Source: Geobacter sp.
GTDB lineage: Bacteria; Desulfobacterota; Desulfuromonadia; Geobacterales; Geobacteraceae
Assembly: GCA_003574885.1 (NCBI GenBank)
Contig: PJFC01000003.1
Location: 248,001 to 312,000, forward strand
DNA: 64,000 nucleotides
Direction: 5' to 3'
How positions within the stretch are numbered: the first letter of the stretch is position 1; each line of letters starts with the position of its first letter. The translations under genes were made by a program, and so were the position numbers. Shown here in pieces: positions 16,360 through 24,574 of the stretch. The notes beneath the pieces are model-generated. The model searched no databases, was not told the origin of the DNA, and saw only the letters and a list, made by a program, of their open reading frames with translations.

Positions 16360-17196
16360 CTATCCTCCCCCCCCCCTCCCGAGGCTTAAATACCAGGTTA
16401 TCATCTGCGGCCCGAAGAAGATGTAGAGAACCGCACCAAACGCCAAAAAGGGACCGAAGGGAATGGCCAGTTTGCTATCCTTCCCCTTGGCAAACATGAT
16501 GCTCACGCCGATGACCGACCCGACCAAAGATGCAGCGAAGATGATGAACGGGACCGATTGCCAGCCGAGAAAGGCACCGAGCATGGCCAGAAGCTTGATA
16601 TCTCCTCCTCCCATCCCCTCTTTGCCGGTCAGGAAGTGGTAGCCGTAGGCCACCAGGAGAAGGCTCCCTCCTCCCAACAGAATGCCGGTAAGAGAGTTGA
16701 ACCATCCGAGCCCGGGGAGGAAGAAGGAGCAGGCAAAACCGACCACGATGCCGGGGAGGCTGATGACATCGGGAATGATCTGATGTTCCAGGTCGATGAA
16801 GGTGATGACCACGAGGGACGAGCAAAGCAGGAACAGGACGGCAAAGGTGACCGAAGGCCCGAGCCGGACAAAGAGAAAGAGGGTCAAAAGACCATTGAGA
16901 AGCTCTACAACGGGGTACTGGACAGAAATTGGTTCCCGGCAGGAACGGCATTTCCCCCCCAGGAGGAGGTAGCTGATAACCGGTATATTGTCATAGAAGC
17001 GTATCTTGTAATCACAGCGGGTGCAGTGGGAGGGGGGAAAGACAATGGACTCTCCCTTGGGGAGCCTGCAAATGCAGACGTTAAGAAACGAGCCGACCGT
17101 GGCACCGAAGATGAAGGCAAAGATGTAAAAGATGATTGGCAATGACAATGGAACCCCTGCAGGAACGATTCTCGTTCGCCTCAGCTCGGCGAACAA
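16360..17196 (-). CDS. pilD: PilD, prepilin peptidase / N-methyltransferase
   Basis: PilD cuts the leader from prepilins and methylates the new N-terminus in the inner membrane. All the pilins in this window are its expected substrates. The product is 278 residues with about eight membrane helices. The N-terminal part has the zinc-type CTRC...CRSC pairs (about residues 58-85) of the bifunctional form. The two catalytic Asp residues lie in DLEHQIIPD (about 141) and in GMGGGDIKLLAMLGA (about 200). The start is a TTG at 17196 with AGGAG 7 bases upstream; that ribosome site overlaps the valS stop, and no ATG exists ahead of the conserved region. Confidence 0.95.
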   Translation of the reverse strand: MFAELRRTRIVPAGVPLSLPIIFYIFAFIFGATVGSFLNVCICRLPKGESIVFPPSHCTRCDYKIRFYDNIPVISYLLLGGKCRSCREPISVQYPVVELLNGLLTLFLFVRLGPSVTFAVLFLLCSSLVVITFIDLEHQIIPDVISLPGIVVGFACSFFLPGLGWFNSLTGILLGGGSLLLVAYGYHFLTGKEGMGGGDIKLLAMLGAFLGWQSVPFIIFAASLVGSVIGVSIMFAKGKDSKLAIPFGPFLAFGAVLYIFFGPQMITWYLSLGRGGGG

Positions 17197-17206
17197 CTGG
17201 TCACTC

Positions 17207-19867
17207 CTAGCGTAATCTGCGAATCTTGACCAGGCTTTCTTCCAGAAGCCGCTTCTTGTCGGCTAACTCCGTCAGCTTCTCCCGTTCCTTTGCCACCACG
17301 TCAGCCGGGGCGCGCTCTACGAAACTCGGATTCGACAGCTTTTTATCAAGGAACTCGATATCCTTGTCCACCTTGCCGATTTCCTTGAGAAGGCGCTTTT
17401 CTTCCTCTGCTACATCCACCAACCCCTTGAGCGGCACAACGATCTTGATGTCTCCCGCCACCTGCACGGAGGCATCCTCCGGGACGTCCACGCCGTTGCC
17501 GATGGCCAGGTCGGAAATCCTGGCCAGAGACATGACATAAACCTCGTTCTGCTTCAGGAGATGGCAGCTCTCCTCCGAACCGCAATCGAGGATGGCAGCG
17601 ATCTCACGGGAAGGGGCAACATCCATCTCCCCCCGGATGGTACGGATGCCGGTGATGACCGCCATGACCAGTTCCATATCGGCGGCTCCGTCGGCAAACT
17701 GCCACTCCGGGCGATGTAGTGGGTAGTCGGCCAGCATGATGCTCTCTACCGGCCTCTCCCCCGGCAGGCTCTGCCAGATTTCTTCGGTGATGAACGGCAT
17801 GAACGGATGGAGGAGCCGGAGCAGGTTCTCCAGAACGGTCCAGAGAACCTGGCGCGCTGTCTGCCGGCGTTCGGCATCGCCCCGGTAGAGGTCGTCCTTC
17901 ACCAGCTCGATATACCAGTCGCAGAACTCGCTCCAGGTAAAGCGGTACAGGGTGCTGGCGGCATCGTTGAAACGGAAGGCATCAAGGGCGTCCTTCGTTT
18001 CCCGGGCCGCCTCGTTCAGGCGGTGGAGAATCCAGCGATCGGCATTGGTAAGGGGAAGGGTCGCCGGATCCAGATCGGCAGGTACGAACCCCTCAAGGTT
18101 CATGAGAGCGAAACGGGAAGCGTTCCATATCTTGTTGGCAAAGTTACGGTAGCCTGCAATCCGTTCTTCCGCCAGCTTTATGTCCCGCCCCTGGGCGGCA
18201 AAGGCTGCCAAGGTGAAACGGAACGCATCGGTACCGTACTGGTCGATCACCGTCAGGGGGTCGATAACGTTCCCCTTGGACTTGCTCATCTTCTGCCCCT
18301 GGGCATCCCGCACCAGGGCATGGATGTAGACATCCCTGAACGGCACCTCACCCATGAAATGGAGCCCCATCATCATCATGCGGGCAACCCAGAAGAAGAG
18401 GATATCGAAACCGGTCACAAGACATGAGGTCGGATAGAAGCTCGACAGCTCAGGGGTCCGGTCCGGCCACCCCAGGGTAGAGAATGGCCAGAGTGCAGAG
18501 GAGAACCAGGTATCGAGGACGTCGGTCTCCTGGCGGATCTCGTCGCTGCCGCAGGCGGCACATTTTGACGGGTCTTCCTTGGCGACCGTCACCTTGCCAC
18601 AGTGGTCGCAGTACCAGGCGGGGATGCGGTGCCCCCACCAGATCTGACGGGAGATGCACCAGTCGCGGATATTCTCCATCCAGTCGTAATAGGTATTTTC
18701 CCACTGCTGGGGAACAATCCGGGTCCGGCCATTCTTCACCGCAGCCAGCGCCTCTTCCGCCAACGGCCCCACCTTCACGTACCACTGGAGGGACAGGTAC
18801 GGTTCCACGACGGTCTTGCAGCGGTAGCAGCCTCCCACCGCCAGGGCGTGGTCCTGGATCTTTTCCAGGAGCCCCGCACTCTCCAGGTCCTCCACGACCT
18901 TTTTACGGGCGGTAAACCGGTCGAGCCCTTCGTACTGGTGGCCGGCGGCGTTGATAATCCCCGACTCATCCAAAATATTGATGACATCAAGACCATGCCG
19001 CCGTCCCACCTCGAAGTCATTGAAGTCGTGGGCCGGCGTGATCTTCACCACACCGGTGCCGAATTCCCTGTCCACATACTCGTCGGCGATAATGGGAATC
19101 TCCCGGTCAACCAGGGGGAGGAGGACCTTCTTGCCGATCAGTTCCCGGTAGCGTTCGTCGTCAGGGTGAACCGCAACGGCAGTGTCCCCCAGCATGGTCT
19201 CAGGGCGGGTAGTTGCCACGACGAGACAACGGTCAATCCCGACAACAGGATACCGGAGGTGCCAGAGATGGCCGGCCTTCTCCTCGTGCTCCACCTCGAT
19301 GTCGGAGAGTGCTGTATGACAGCGGGGGCACCAGTTGATGAGGCGGTTGTCCCGGTAAATGAGCCCTTCATCGTAGAGGCGGACGAAAACTTCCCGCACT
19401 GCTTTGGAAAGCCCCTCATCCATGGTAAAGCGTTCCCGCTCCCAGTCACAGGAGGCACCAAGACGCTTGAGTTGACCGATGATCTGCCCCCCCGACTCCC
19501 CTTTCCATTTCCAGACCCGTTCGATGAAGGCTTCGCGTCCCAGTTCGTGACGGTCCTTCCCCTCGGCTGCGAGTTGCCGCTCCACCACATTCTGAGTGGC
19601 AATGCCCGCATGGTCGGTCCCCGGCATCCAGAGAACATTGTAACCTCTCATCCGCTTCCAGCGACAGAGGATATCCTGCAAGGTGTTGTTGAGTGCATGA
19701 CCCATGTGAAGGGCGCCGGTGACGTTGGGTGGGGGGATGACGATACTGTAGGAAGGTTTGTCCGAAACGGCCGCGGCATGGAAATAGCCGCTCCGCTCCC
19801 ATTCCCCGTACCATCTGCCTTCAACGCTCTGCGGTTCATATACCTTTGCCAGTTCTCGTTCAGCCAT
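17207..19867 (-). CDS. valS: Valyl-tRNA synthetase
   Basis: ValS charges tRNA-Val with valine in the cytoplasm. The product is 886 residues, full length. The HIGH-type motif is in PPNVTGALHMGHAL (about 47-60) and the KMSKS loop in GQKMSKSKGNV (about 530). The editing domain lies between (TTRPETMLGDTAVAVHP near 220). The C-terminal coiled-coil arm is present (VDVAEEEKRLLKEIGKVDKDIEFLDKKL). ATG 19867 has GAGG 7 bases upstream. pilD follows with its ribosome site over the valS stop. Its substrate tRNA-Val(CAC) is encoded at 52332. Confidence 0.98.
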   Translation of the reverse strand: MAERELAKVYEPQSVEGRWYGEWERSGYFHAAAVSDKPSYSIVIPPPNVTGALHMGHALNNTLQDILCRWKRMRGYNVLWMPGTDHAGIATQNVVERQLAAEGKDRHELGREAFIERVWKWKGESGGQIIGQLKRLGASCDWERERFTMDEGLSKAVREVFVRLYDEGLIYRDNRLINWCPRCHTALSDIEVEHEEKAGHLWHLRYPVVGIDRCLVVATTRPETMLGDTAVAVHPDDERYRELIGKKVLLPLVDREIPIIADEYVDREFGTGVVKITPAHDFNDFEVGRRHGLDVINILDESGIINAAGHQYEGLDRFTARKKVVEDLESAGLLEKIQDHALAVGGCYRCKTVVEPYLSLQWYVKVGPLAEEALAAVKNGRTRIVPQQWENTYYDWMENIRDWCISRQIWWGHRIPAWYCDHCGKVTVAKEDPSKCAACGSDEIRQETDVLDTWFSSALWPFSTLGWPDRTPELSSFYPTSCLVTGFDILFFWVARMMMMGLHFMGEVPFRDVYIHALVRDAQGQKMSKSKGNVIDPLTVIDQYGTDAFRFTLAAFAAQGRDIKLAEERIAGYRNFANKIWNASRFALMNLEGFVPADLDPATLPLTNADRWILHRLNEAARETKDALDAFRFNDAASTLYRFTWSEFCDWYIELVKDDLYRGDAERRQTARQVLWTVLENLLRLLHPFMPFITEEIWQSLPGERPVESIMLADYPLHRPEWQFADGAADMELVMAVITGIRTIRGEMDVAPSREIAAILDCGSEESCHLLKQNEVYVMSLARISDLAIGNGVDVPEDASVQVAGDIKIVVPLKGLVDVAEEEKRLLKEIGKVDKDIEFLDKKLSNPSFVERAPADVVAKEREKLTELADKKRLLEESLVKIRRLR

Positions 19868-19961
19868 GCTGCAACCTCGTCATTTACTGATGTAGTGCGT
19901 CAGGGGAGACATGCCTTCGCTTTATCCTCCCTGACAAAGAAACTGTGGCAGGTATAAATCA

Positions 19962-19986
19962 AACGGGGGATTCATCATCCCCCGTT
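19962..19986 (-). terminator. Hairpin between the receiver-protein gene and valS
   Basis: AACGGGGGAT-(5)-ATCCCCCGTT forms a perfect 10-bp stem, followed on the minus strand by TGATTTAT. The stem is strong but the U run is weak. It lies 46 bp past the stop of the upstream gene. Confidence 0.55.
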
Positions 19987-20032
19987 CGCCTGCATTAAAG
20001 ATTCAATCTGCCGGTCGTTGCCGGCCGGACAA

Positions 20033-21388
20033 TCAGGCCCCTTCCTTGAGACGGCGGACCTCTTCCCTGATAATGTTTTCAGCCAGGTCCGGCACCACTT
20101 CCCAGGCGATCCGCTCGATGATATCTTTCGATATTTTCGCCACCAGCGTCGTCAGCTGCTCTTCACTCAACTCCGCAGGCAGGGCGGGGGCCGGGGCCGT
20201 TACCGCAAAAGTCGGCACTGCTGCTGCGGCAGCTGCGACTGCAACGTCAGCTACAGAGGGGATTACTGTCTCCTCCGGTGGTGCAAAAGAGACATAATCT
20301 TCTTCGGGAGCAAACTGTAACTCTGTATCAGGTGCGGTGACAGCCAGCGGCTCCGCCGCTGCAACCGAGGCCATGACCTGTACGGACTCTTCCTCAGAGG
20401 CAAATGGCGGTTCGGCAGCAAATTCAGCCATCTCATCCTGAACTGCCGCTTTCGGAACAGTTGCGGGTTCCGCAAAGAAATCCTCGGTCGGCGCGCTCTC
20501 CTCGGGAAAGGAAGTCTCTTCCTGGAAGTCAAAGGTCTGTTCATCTACCGGCAACCACTTGTCACCAAAGTCCCCGGCAGCTTCCACCATGACCGTAGCA
20601 GGCTCGACAGCGCCATCCTCAAGCTCGTCGCCGAAGACAAAGTCGTCTGCCACCTCTTCAACGGTAGCGGGTTTTTCTTCGACAAAGGCTGTCTCGAAAT
20701 CAACCGGGGTATCTTCCGGCATTTCTTCCAGGTCGAAAGCCCCCCACAGATCATCGTCCGCAGAAACCTCAACGACTTCCGTCTCGAAGGATGCCGTAGC
20801 AGGAGGGACAACCGCGGGCTCGCTCATATCGGCGAAGAGAATATCTTCCGTCGGAGTCGATGCGGCTGGAACCGGTTCGGGTTCGGCGGCAAAAGCATCA
20901 GCATCGGCAAAAGTCTCCCAGGCTACGTCAGGCTCGGCAGCAGGCTCAACCGGTGGCTGGACAGACACTGCGGCGGCGACCGGCTCCGGGGGAACGGACG
21001 GGGCCGCATGCCGTTCCGTACCGAGTTCGATCAGCGTTTTCACTTTATCTATGAGTTGTTGGGATTCGAATGGTTTGGAGATGAAGTCGTCGGCACCGCT
21101 TTCGCGGGCCTTCCCTTCATCAAAGGGCTCAAAGGCACCCGTAAGAAGCAGAAGGGGAACATGGCGAAGGGCCGGCTCGCCACGGACGGCTTCACAGACC
21201 TCATAGCCGGTCTTGCCAGGCATGAGGGCATCCACCATGATGATGTCCGGTATCAGCTCCCGGGCCTTCTCCAGTGCAGCGTTTCCGTTATCGACAACGG
21301 TTAGTTCATAATCCTCGTTGGCAAAGATTATCCCTACGACCTTCTGAATGGTGATGCTGTCATCGGCGAGGAGCAATTTTTTGCCCAT
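20033..21388 (-). CDS. Receiver-domain protein with long acidic Ala/Pro linker and conserved C-terminal helix
   Basis: A 451-residue protein. Residues 1-122 are a CheY-type receiver (LLLADDS, phospho-acceptor Asp53 in MVDALMPG, Lys in SKPFE). Residues from about 130 to 400 are a low-complexity linker very rich in Ala, Pro, Glu and Val, expected to be unstructured. The last 45 residues, ELSEEQLTTLVAKISKDIIE and on to EEVRRLKEGA, are helical and look conserved. There is no DNA-binding or enzymatic output domain. This layout recalls FrzS-like polar motility proteins of the deltaproteobacteria. The C-terminal pattern W-x-x-(V)P-x-L-x-E-x-(I)-x-x-E-(V)-x-R resembles the PopZ (DUF2497) C-terminus. 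A scaffold or localisation role is inferred. Confidence 0.75.
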   Translation of the reverse strand: MGKKLLLADDSITIQKVVGIIFANEDYELTVVDNGNAALEKARELIPDIIMVDALMPGKTGYEVCEAVRGEPALRHVPLLLLTGAFEPFDEGKARESGADDFISKPFESQQLIDKVKTLIELGTERHAAPSVPPEPVAAAVSVQPPVEPAAEPDVAWETFADADAFAAEPEPVPAASTPTEDILFADMSEPAVVPPATASFETEVVEVSADDDLWGAFDLEEMPEDTPVDFETAFVEEKPATVEEVADDFVFGDELEDGAVEPATVMVEAAGDFGDKWLPVDEQTFDFQEETSFPEESAPTEDFFAEPATVPKAAVQDEMAEFAAEPPFASEEESVQVMASVAAAEPLAVTAPDTELQFAPEEDYVSFAPPEETVIPSVADVAVAAAAAAVPTFAVTAPAPALPAELSEEQLTTLVAKISKDIIERIAWEVVPDLAENIIREEVRRLKEGA

Positions 21389-21450
21389 CGAACCCTCCTC
21401 CGCGGTAAAAGTTGGTCGGGAAGTGTCCTAAACTCTGCACAGGTGCGAAA

Positions 21451-21479
21451 AAGCTAGCACAAGAGCCAGAACGTGTCAA
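21451..21479 (-). promoter_or_regulatory. Sigma-70-type promoter for the receiver-domain protein
   Basis: Minus strand TTGACA (21474-21479), 17-bp spacer, TAGCTT (21451-21456). The start codon lies about 60 bases downstream, with GGAGGAGG ahead of it. A strong match. Confidence 0.7.
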
Positions 21480-21502
21480 GATATTTACCGTTTGCAATGA
21501 TC

Positions 21503-22678
21503 TTACTCGGCAGCGCCGCCAGCCATGCCGACTATTTCCAAGGGGGTCGCAAAGAGGCTTGCCGCAAGGGTTGACAACTCACTCCGCAACCTGCTGAATT
21601 CCTTTGTTTTGGCATACTCGACTCGGGAGGTGAGGAGGACCACATAGGTGTCGGTTGCCGGGTCGATCCAGATCGAACTGCCGGAGTACCCCGTATGACC
21701 GAAAGAGTAGCGGGAAAAACCGTTACCCTTTGGAGAAGAGAAGGGGGATGCGATGTCCCAGCCAAGCCCCCGCACCACGTTCCCACCCCGTGAAAAATAG
21801 GGGACCGTCATCTGCCGGACTGCCCTCCCGGACAGCACCCGAACACCGTCGAGTTCCCCCTCGTTGAGCATCATGCGGCAGAAACGGGACAGGTCGTTTA
21901 CCGTGGTGAACACGCCGGCATGACCAGCCACGCCACCTAATTGACGCGAGAGGCTATCCTGAACCATCCCTTGCAGCAACTGGTTCTCTGACCCCCGCGT
22001 TGCAGCACAACGGGCCATTTTTGCCCTGTCGGGATTAAAGCCGGTATCGTCCATCCCAAGGGGACCGTAGAAGTTGTCCGCAGCGTACTCCTGGAGGCCG
22101 ACCCCGCTTACCCGCCTGACCAGTTCACCAAGCAAAATGAAATTGATGTCTGCATACCTGAAACGGCTCCCCACCTCACCCTTCAGTCGCTGTTGGGCTG
22201 CCCCTTCTATGGCACTCCGAAGGGGGTTGGCACTTCCGAGGGAAAAGTCGTCAAGGCCCGAAGTATGGGTCAACAGATTCAGAATAAGCAGGTCGTCCTT
22301 CCCCTTGCCGGAGAATTCCGGGAACCATTTGACAACGGGGTCGACGAGGGAGATTTTCCGCTCTTCAGCCAGTTTCATAATCGCCGGCGTCGTAGCAATA
22401 ACTTTGGTGAGAGAGGCGATGTCGAATATCGTATCAAGAGAGAGGGGAGTTGCTTCCTGGCCACCAAGACCCCGGCCGTAGACCTTTTCAAACAGTACAC
22501 CCTTGCTGTTGCCGACTAGCACAACACCACCGGTGATAAGGCCCCGGGTGATGGCGTTTTCAAGCAGCTGATCGACCTTCTCCACATGAGACTTATCCTG
22601 TCGTGATATCTCAGCGGAACCGGAGACCGACGTGGCAAGAACCACAAGGGATATGATAAACGTTTGGACAATTCGCAC
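21503..22678 (-). CDS. Serine beta-lactamase-like hydrolase, exported
   Basis: A 391-residue member of the class C beta-lactamase / DD-peptidase fold family (Pfam Beta-lactamase). A signal peptide ends near residue 22 (SVSGSAE). The active-site SxxK is Ser89-Leu-Thr-Lys92 in DIASLTKVIA. The second motif reads Tyr-Ala-Asp in RYADINFILLGELV where YxN is usual. The third is His-Thr-Gly in SFGHTGYSGSS. Such proteins cut D-amino-acid peptides or esters in the envelope; most do not give drug resistance. It lies alone between the receiver-protein promoter and a DUF2914 gene 42 bp upstream on the same strand. Confidence 0.82.
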   Translation of the reverse strand: MRIVQTFIISLVVLATSVSGSAEISRQDKSHVEKVDQLLENAITRGLITGGVVLVGNSKGVLFEKVYGRGLGGQEATPLSLDTIFDIASLTKVIATTPAIMKLAEERKISLVDPVVKWFPEFSGKGKDDLLILNLLTHTSGLDDFSLGSANPLRSAIEGAAQQRLKGEVGSRFRYADINFILLGELVRRVSGVGLQEYAADNFYGPLGMDDTGFNPDRAKMARCAATRGSENQLLQGMVQDSLSRQLGGVAGHAGVFTTVNDLSRFCRMMLNEGELDGVRVLSGRAVRQMTVPYFSRGGNVVRGLGWDIASPFSSPKGNGFSRYSFGHTGYSGSSIWIDPATDTYVVLLTSRVEYAKTKEFSRLRSELSTLAASLFATPLEIVGMAGGAAE

Positions 22679-22720
22679 TGCGCCACCATCTAAAACCGAA
22701 GAGGGGAAACCCTCCTGTCG

Positions 22721-23134
22721 TCAGTTTACCCTGAATTTAACGCTCTTGAGCAGGGCACCCTCTCCATCGAGGACATCAACACGCCATTCTCCGGGAGACC
22801 CCTTGTCGACGGACTTCTTGCTGTAGGTCCTCCAGCGTTCCCCTCTCACCGGCAGTTTGTACTCGCCAACCTTCTCGCCGTTACGGTACCAGACGTGGGT
22901 AATTGATTGCTCCCCGCCGTCGCTGGAAACGAGGCGGGTAAAGCAGTAGAGGGAAGGGACGGAGCGCCAGGAGATGCGCCGCACCGAATCTATCGGATTC
23001 CCGCGGACTATCTTGGTGGTTACCGCCATCTCGGTGATCTTGATTCCGGTACCGGCAGCCAGCGCCTGTCCGCCAAAGGTAATGGTCAGCAGCAGACTCA
23101 TAACGGCCAGGACGACCGGCAGATTACATTTCAT
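22721..23134 (-). CDS. Exported DUF2914-type protein
   Basis: A 137-residue protein with a signal peptide (1-26, ending GQALAAG) and one compact domain that matches my memory of DUF2914: SLYCFTRL, ITHVWYRNGEKVGEYKLPV, WRTYSKKSV, GEWRVDVLDGEGALL. Such domains are found in the periplasm, often next to cell-wall or ligand-binding proteins; the function is unknown. It is 42 bp upstream of the serine hydrolase on the same strand and is probably cotranscribed with it. Confidence 0.75.
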   Translation of the reverse strand: MKCNLPVVLAVMSLLLTITFGGQALAAGTGIKITEMAVTTKIVRGNPIDSVRRISWRSVPSLYCFTRLVSSDGGEQSITHVWYRNGEKVGEYKLPVRGERWRTYSKKSVDKGSPGEWRVDVLDGEGALLKSVKFRVN

Positions 23135-23254
23135 AGCTCCTCCAGATGGTAAGTCCGTGAGAAAGAATCAAATCAGCCCTGCAGTAACTATCGTGTAAAA
23201 CAGATGTACATTCCAGGCTCTCGCCGCCTTTCAGACAACGCTCCCCACCACTGA

Positions 23255-24436
23255 TTACGTGCGGTAATCCGCATTGATTTTCACGTAATCATAGGAAAGG
23301 TCGGAGGTATAGACCGTGGAGCATCCCTCACCCAACCGGAGGTCGACGGTAACCGTGAATTCCTTTTTGTGCAGTACTTCCGAACCACGGGTCTCAGCAT
23401 CGCCACCCGCAAAAAAACCGTTATCGGCCATCAGCACATCGTCAAAAAACAGTGCCACCCGGTCCGGATCGACCGCAACCCCCGCATACCCGACAGCGGC
23501 CAGAATCCTTCCCCAGTTTGCATCCTGGCCGAAAAAGGCAGTCTTGACAAGGGACGAATTGGCCACTGACATGGCCGCCCGCCGGGCTTCTTCGGCCGTT
23601 AAAGCTCCCTTGACCGTAATGGCAACGAACTTGGTTGCCCCTTCCCCATCCCGGACGATCTGCCGGGCCAGAGCCAGTACCACGTCCCGCAGTTCCCGCA
23701 TAAAACGGTCCGCTTCCGGCGTCCCCCCCTGAATTATGGGATTCCCCGCCGCACCGTTGGCAAGAAGCAGGGCTGTATCGTTAGTGGAGGTGTCGCCGTC
23801 TACGGTTATGACGTTGAAGGACGCGTCAATCACCTGACAGAACGCCTTCCGCAGCCAGGCCGGGTCGACCGCCGCATCGGTAACGATAAAGGCCAGCATG
23901 GTCGCCATATTCGGCATGATCATTCCGGCCCCTTTGGCAACGCCGGTGATGGTGTAACAGACGCCGCCAGCCTCACCCTGCCGCGTTTCCAGTTTGGGAA
24001 AGGTGTCAGTGGTCATGATGGCCCGGGCGACATCATCAAGGGAGCCGGAGCCGAGCCCTTCCACCAGTTTCGGCAGGCCGGACCGCAGCCGTTCCATGGG
24101 AAGCTGCACGCCGATAACACCGGTTGAAGAAACCTGCACCGCCTCGTCGGGGATACCGAGCCCTTCCGCAACCAGCCGCGAGGTCTGCCGGGCATCTTCC
24201 ATCCCGCGGGGACCGGTGCATGCATTGGCGTTGCCACTGTTCACCACCACAGCCTGGCAGATACCGTCCTTTGCCCGTTCCATCCCCAGAAGCACCGGTG
24301 CAGCCTTCACCTTGTTAGTGGTGAACACCGCCGCCAACGTCGCCGGCATTTCGGAAAAGATAAGCGCCAGGTCAAGCCGTCCCGGCTTCTTGATGGCCGC
24401 CTCAACAGCAGAGAATTTGAATCCTTTTGGCTGCAT
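23255..24436 (-). CDS. argJ: ArgJ, glutamate N-acetyltransferase / ornithine acetyltransferase
   Basis: ArgJ moves the acetyl group from N-acetylornithine to glutamate in arginine synthesis; some members also use acetyl-CoA. The product is 393 residues, full length. The proenzyme cuts itself before the Thr of the ATMLAF motif, here in GMIMPNMATMLAFIVTDA (about residue 185). GNANACTGPRG and DGDTSTNDTALLLANG are further family signatures. The end DLSYDYVKINADYRT is complete. A large palindromic repeat separates it from secA upstream. Confidence 0.97.
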   Translation of the reverse strand: MQPKGFKFSAVEAAIKKPGRLDLALIFSEMPATLAAVFTTNKVKAAPVLLGMERAKDGICQAVVVNSGNANACTGPRGMEDARQTSRLVAEGLGIPDEAVQVSSTGVIGVQLPMERLRSGLPKLVEGLGSGSLDDVARAIMTTDTFPKLETRQGEAGGVCYTITGVAKGAGMIMPNMATMLAFIVTDAAVDPAWLRKAFCQVIDASFNVITVDGDTSTNDTALLLANGAAGNPIIQGGTPEADRFMRELRDVVLALARQIVRDGEGATKFVAITVKGALTAEEARRAAMSVANSSLVKTAFFGQDANWGRILAAVGYAGVAVDPDRVALFFDDVLMADNGFFAGGDAETRGSEVLHKKEFTVTVDLRLGEGCSTVYTSDLSYDYVKINADYRT

Positions 24437-24454
24437 ATACCACTCCTTCGACCA

Positions 24455-24574
24455 GGAAACGTCAATTTTTCGTCAGATCAAGGCTGTCGAGGGAGTGCGC
24501 GGAGGCGTACATCAGTACGCCGCACAAGTACTCCCAAAGACTTACGCAGAGCTGGCGGAAAAGTGGCGTTTCCC
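24455..24574. repeat. Large imperfect palindromic repeat, copy A (argJ-secA gap)
   Basis: About 115 bp with core GCGCGGAGGCGTA / TACGCCGCAC and outer arms that begin GAAACGTCAATTTTTC and end GAAAAGTGGCGTTTC, which are near reverse complements. The second copy at about 44079-44193 shares the core, the TCAAGG block and the outer arms. Both copies end at the stop codon of a leftward gene (here secA), so they lie in 3' untranslated RNA and may fold as a long stem. Confidence 0.85.

Noticed and set aside
18602-19957. A 451-codon rightward frame opposite valS
   Set aside because: ValS is certain. The antisense frame has no recognisable domain or ribosome site.
19868-20032. T-box leader upstream of valS
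   Set aside because: No AGGGTGGNACCGCG element is present; there are only simple hairpins.
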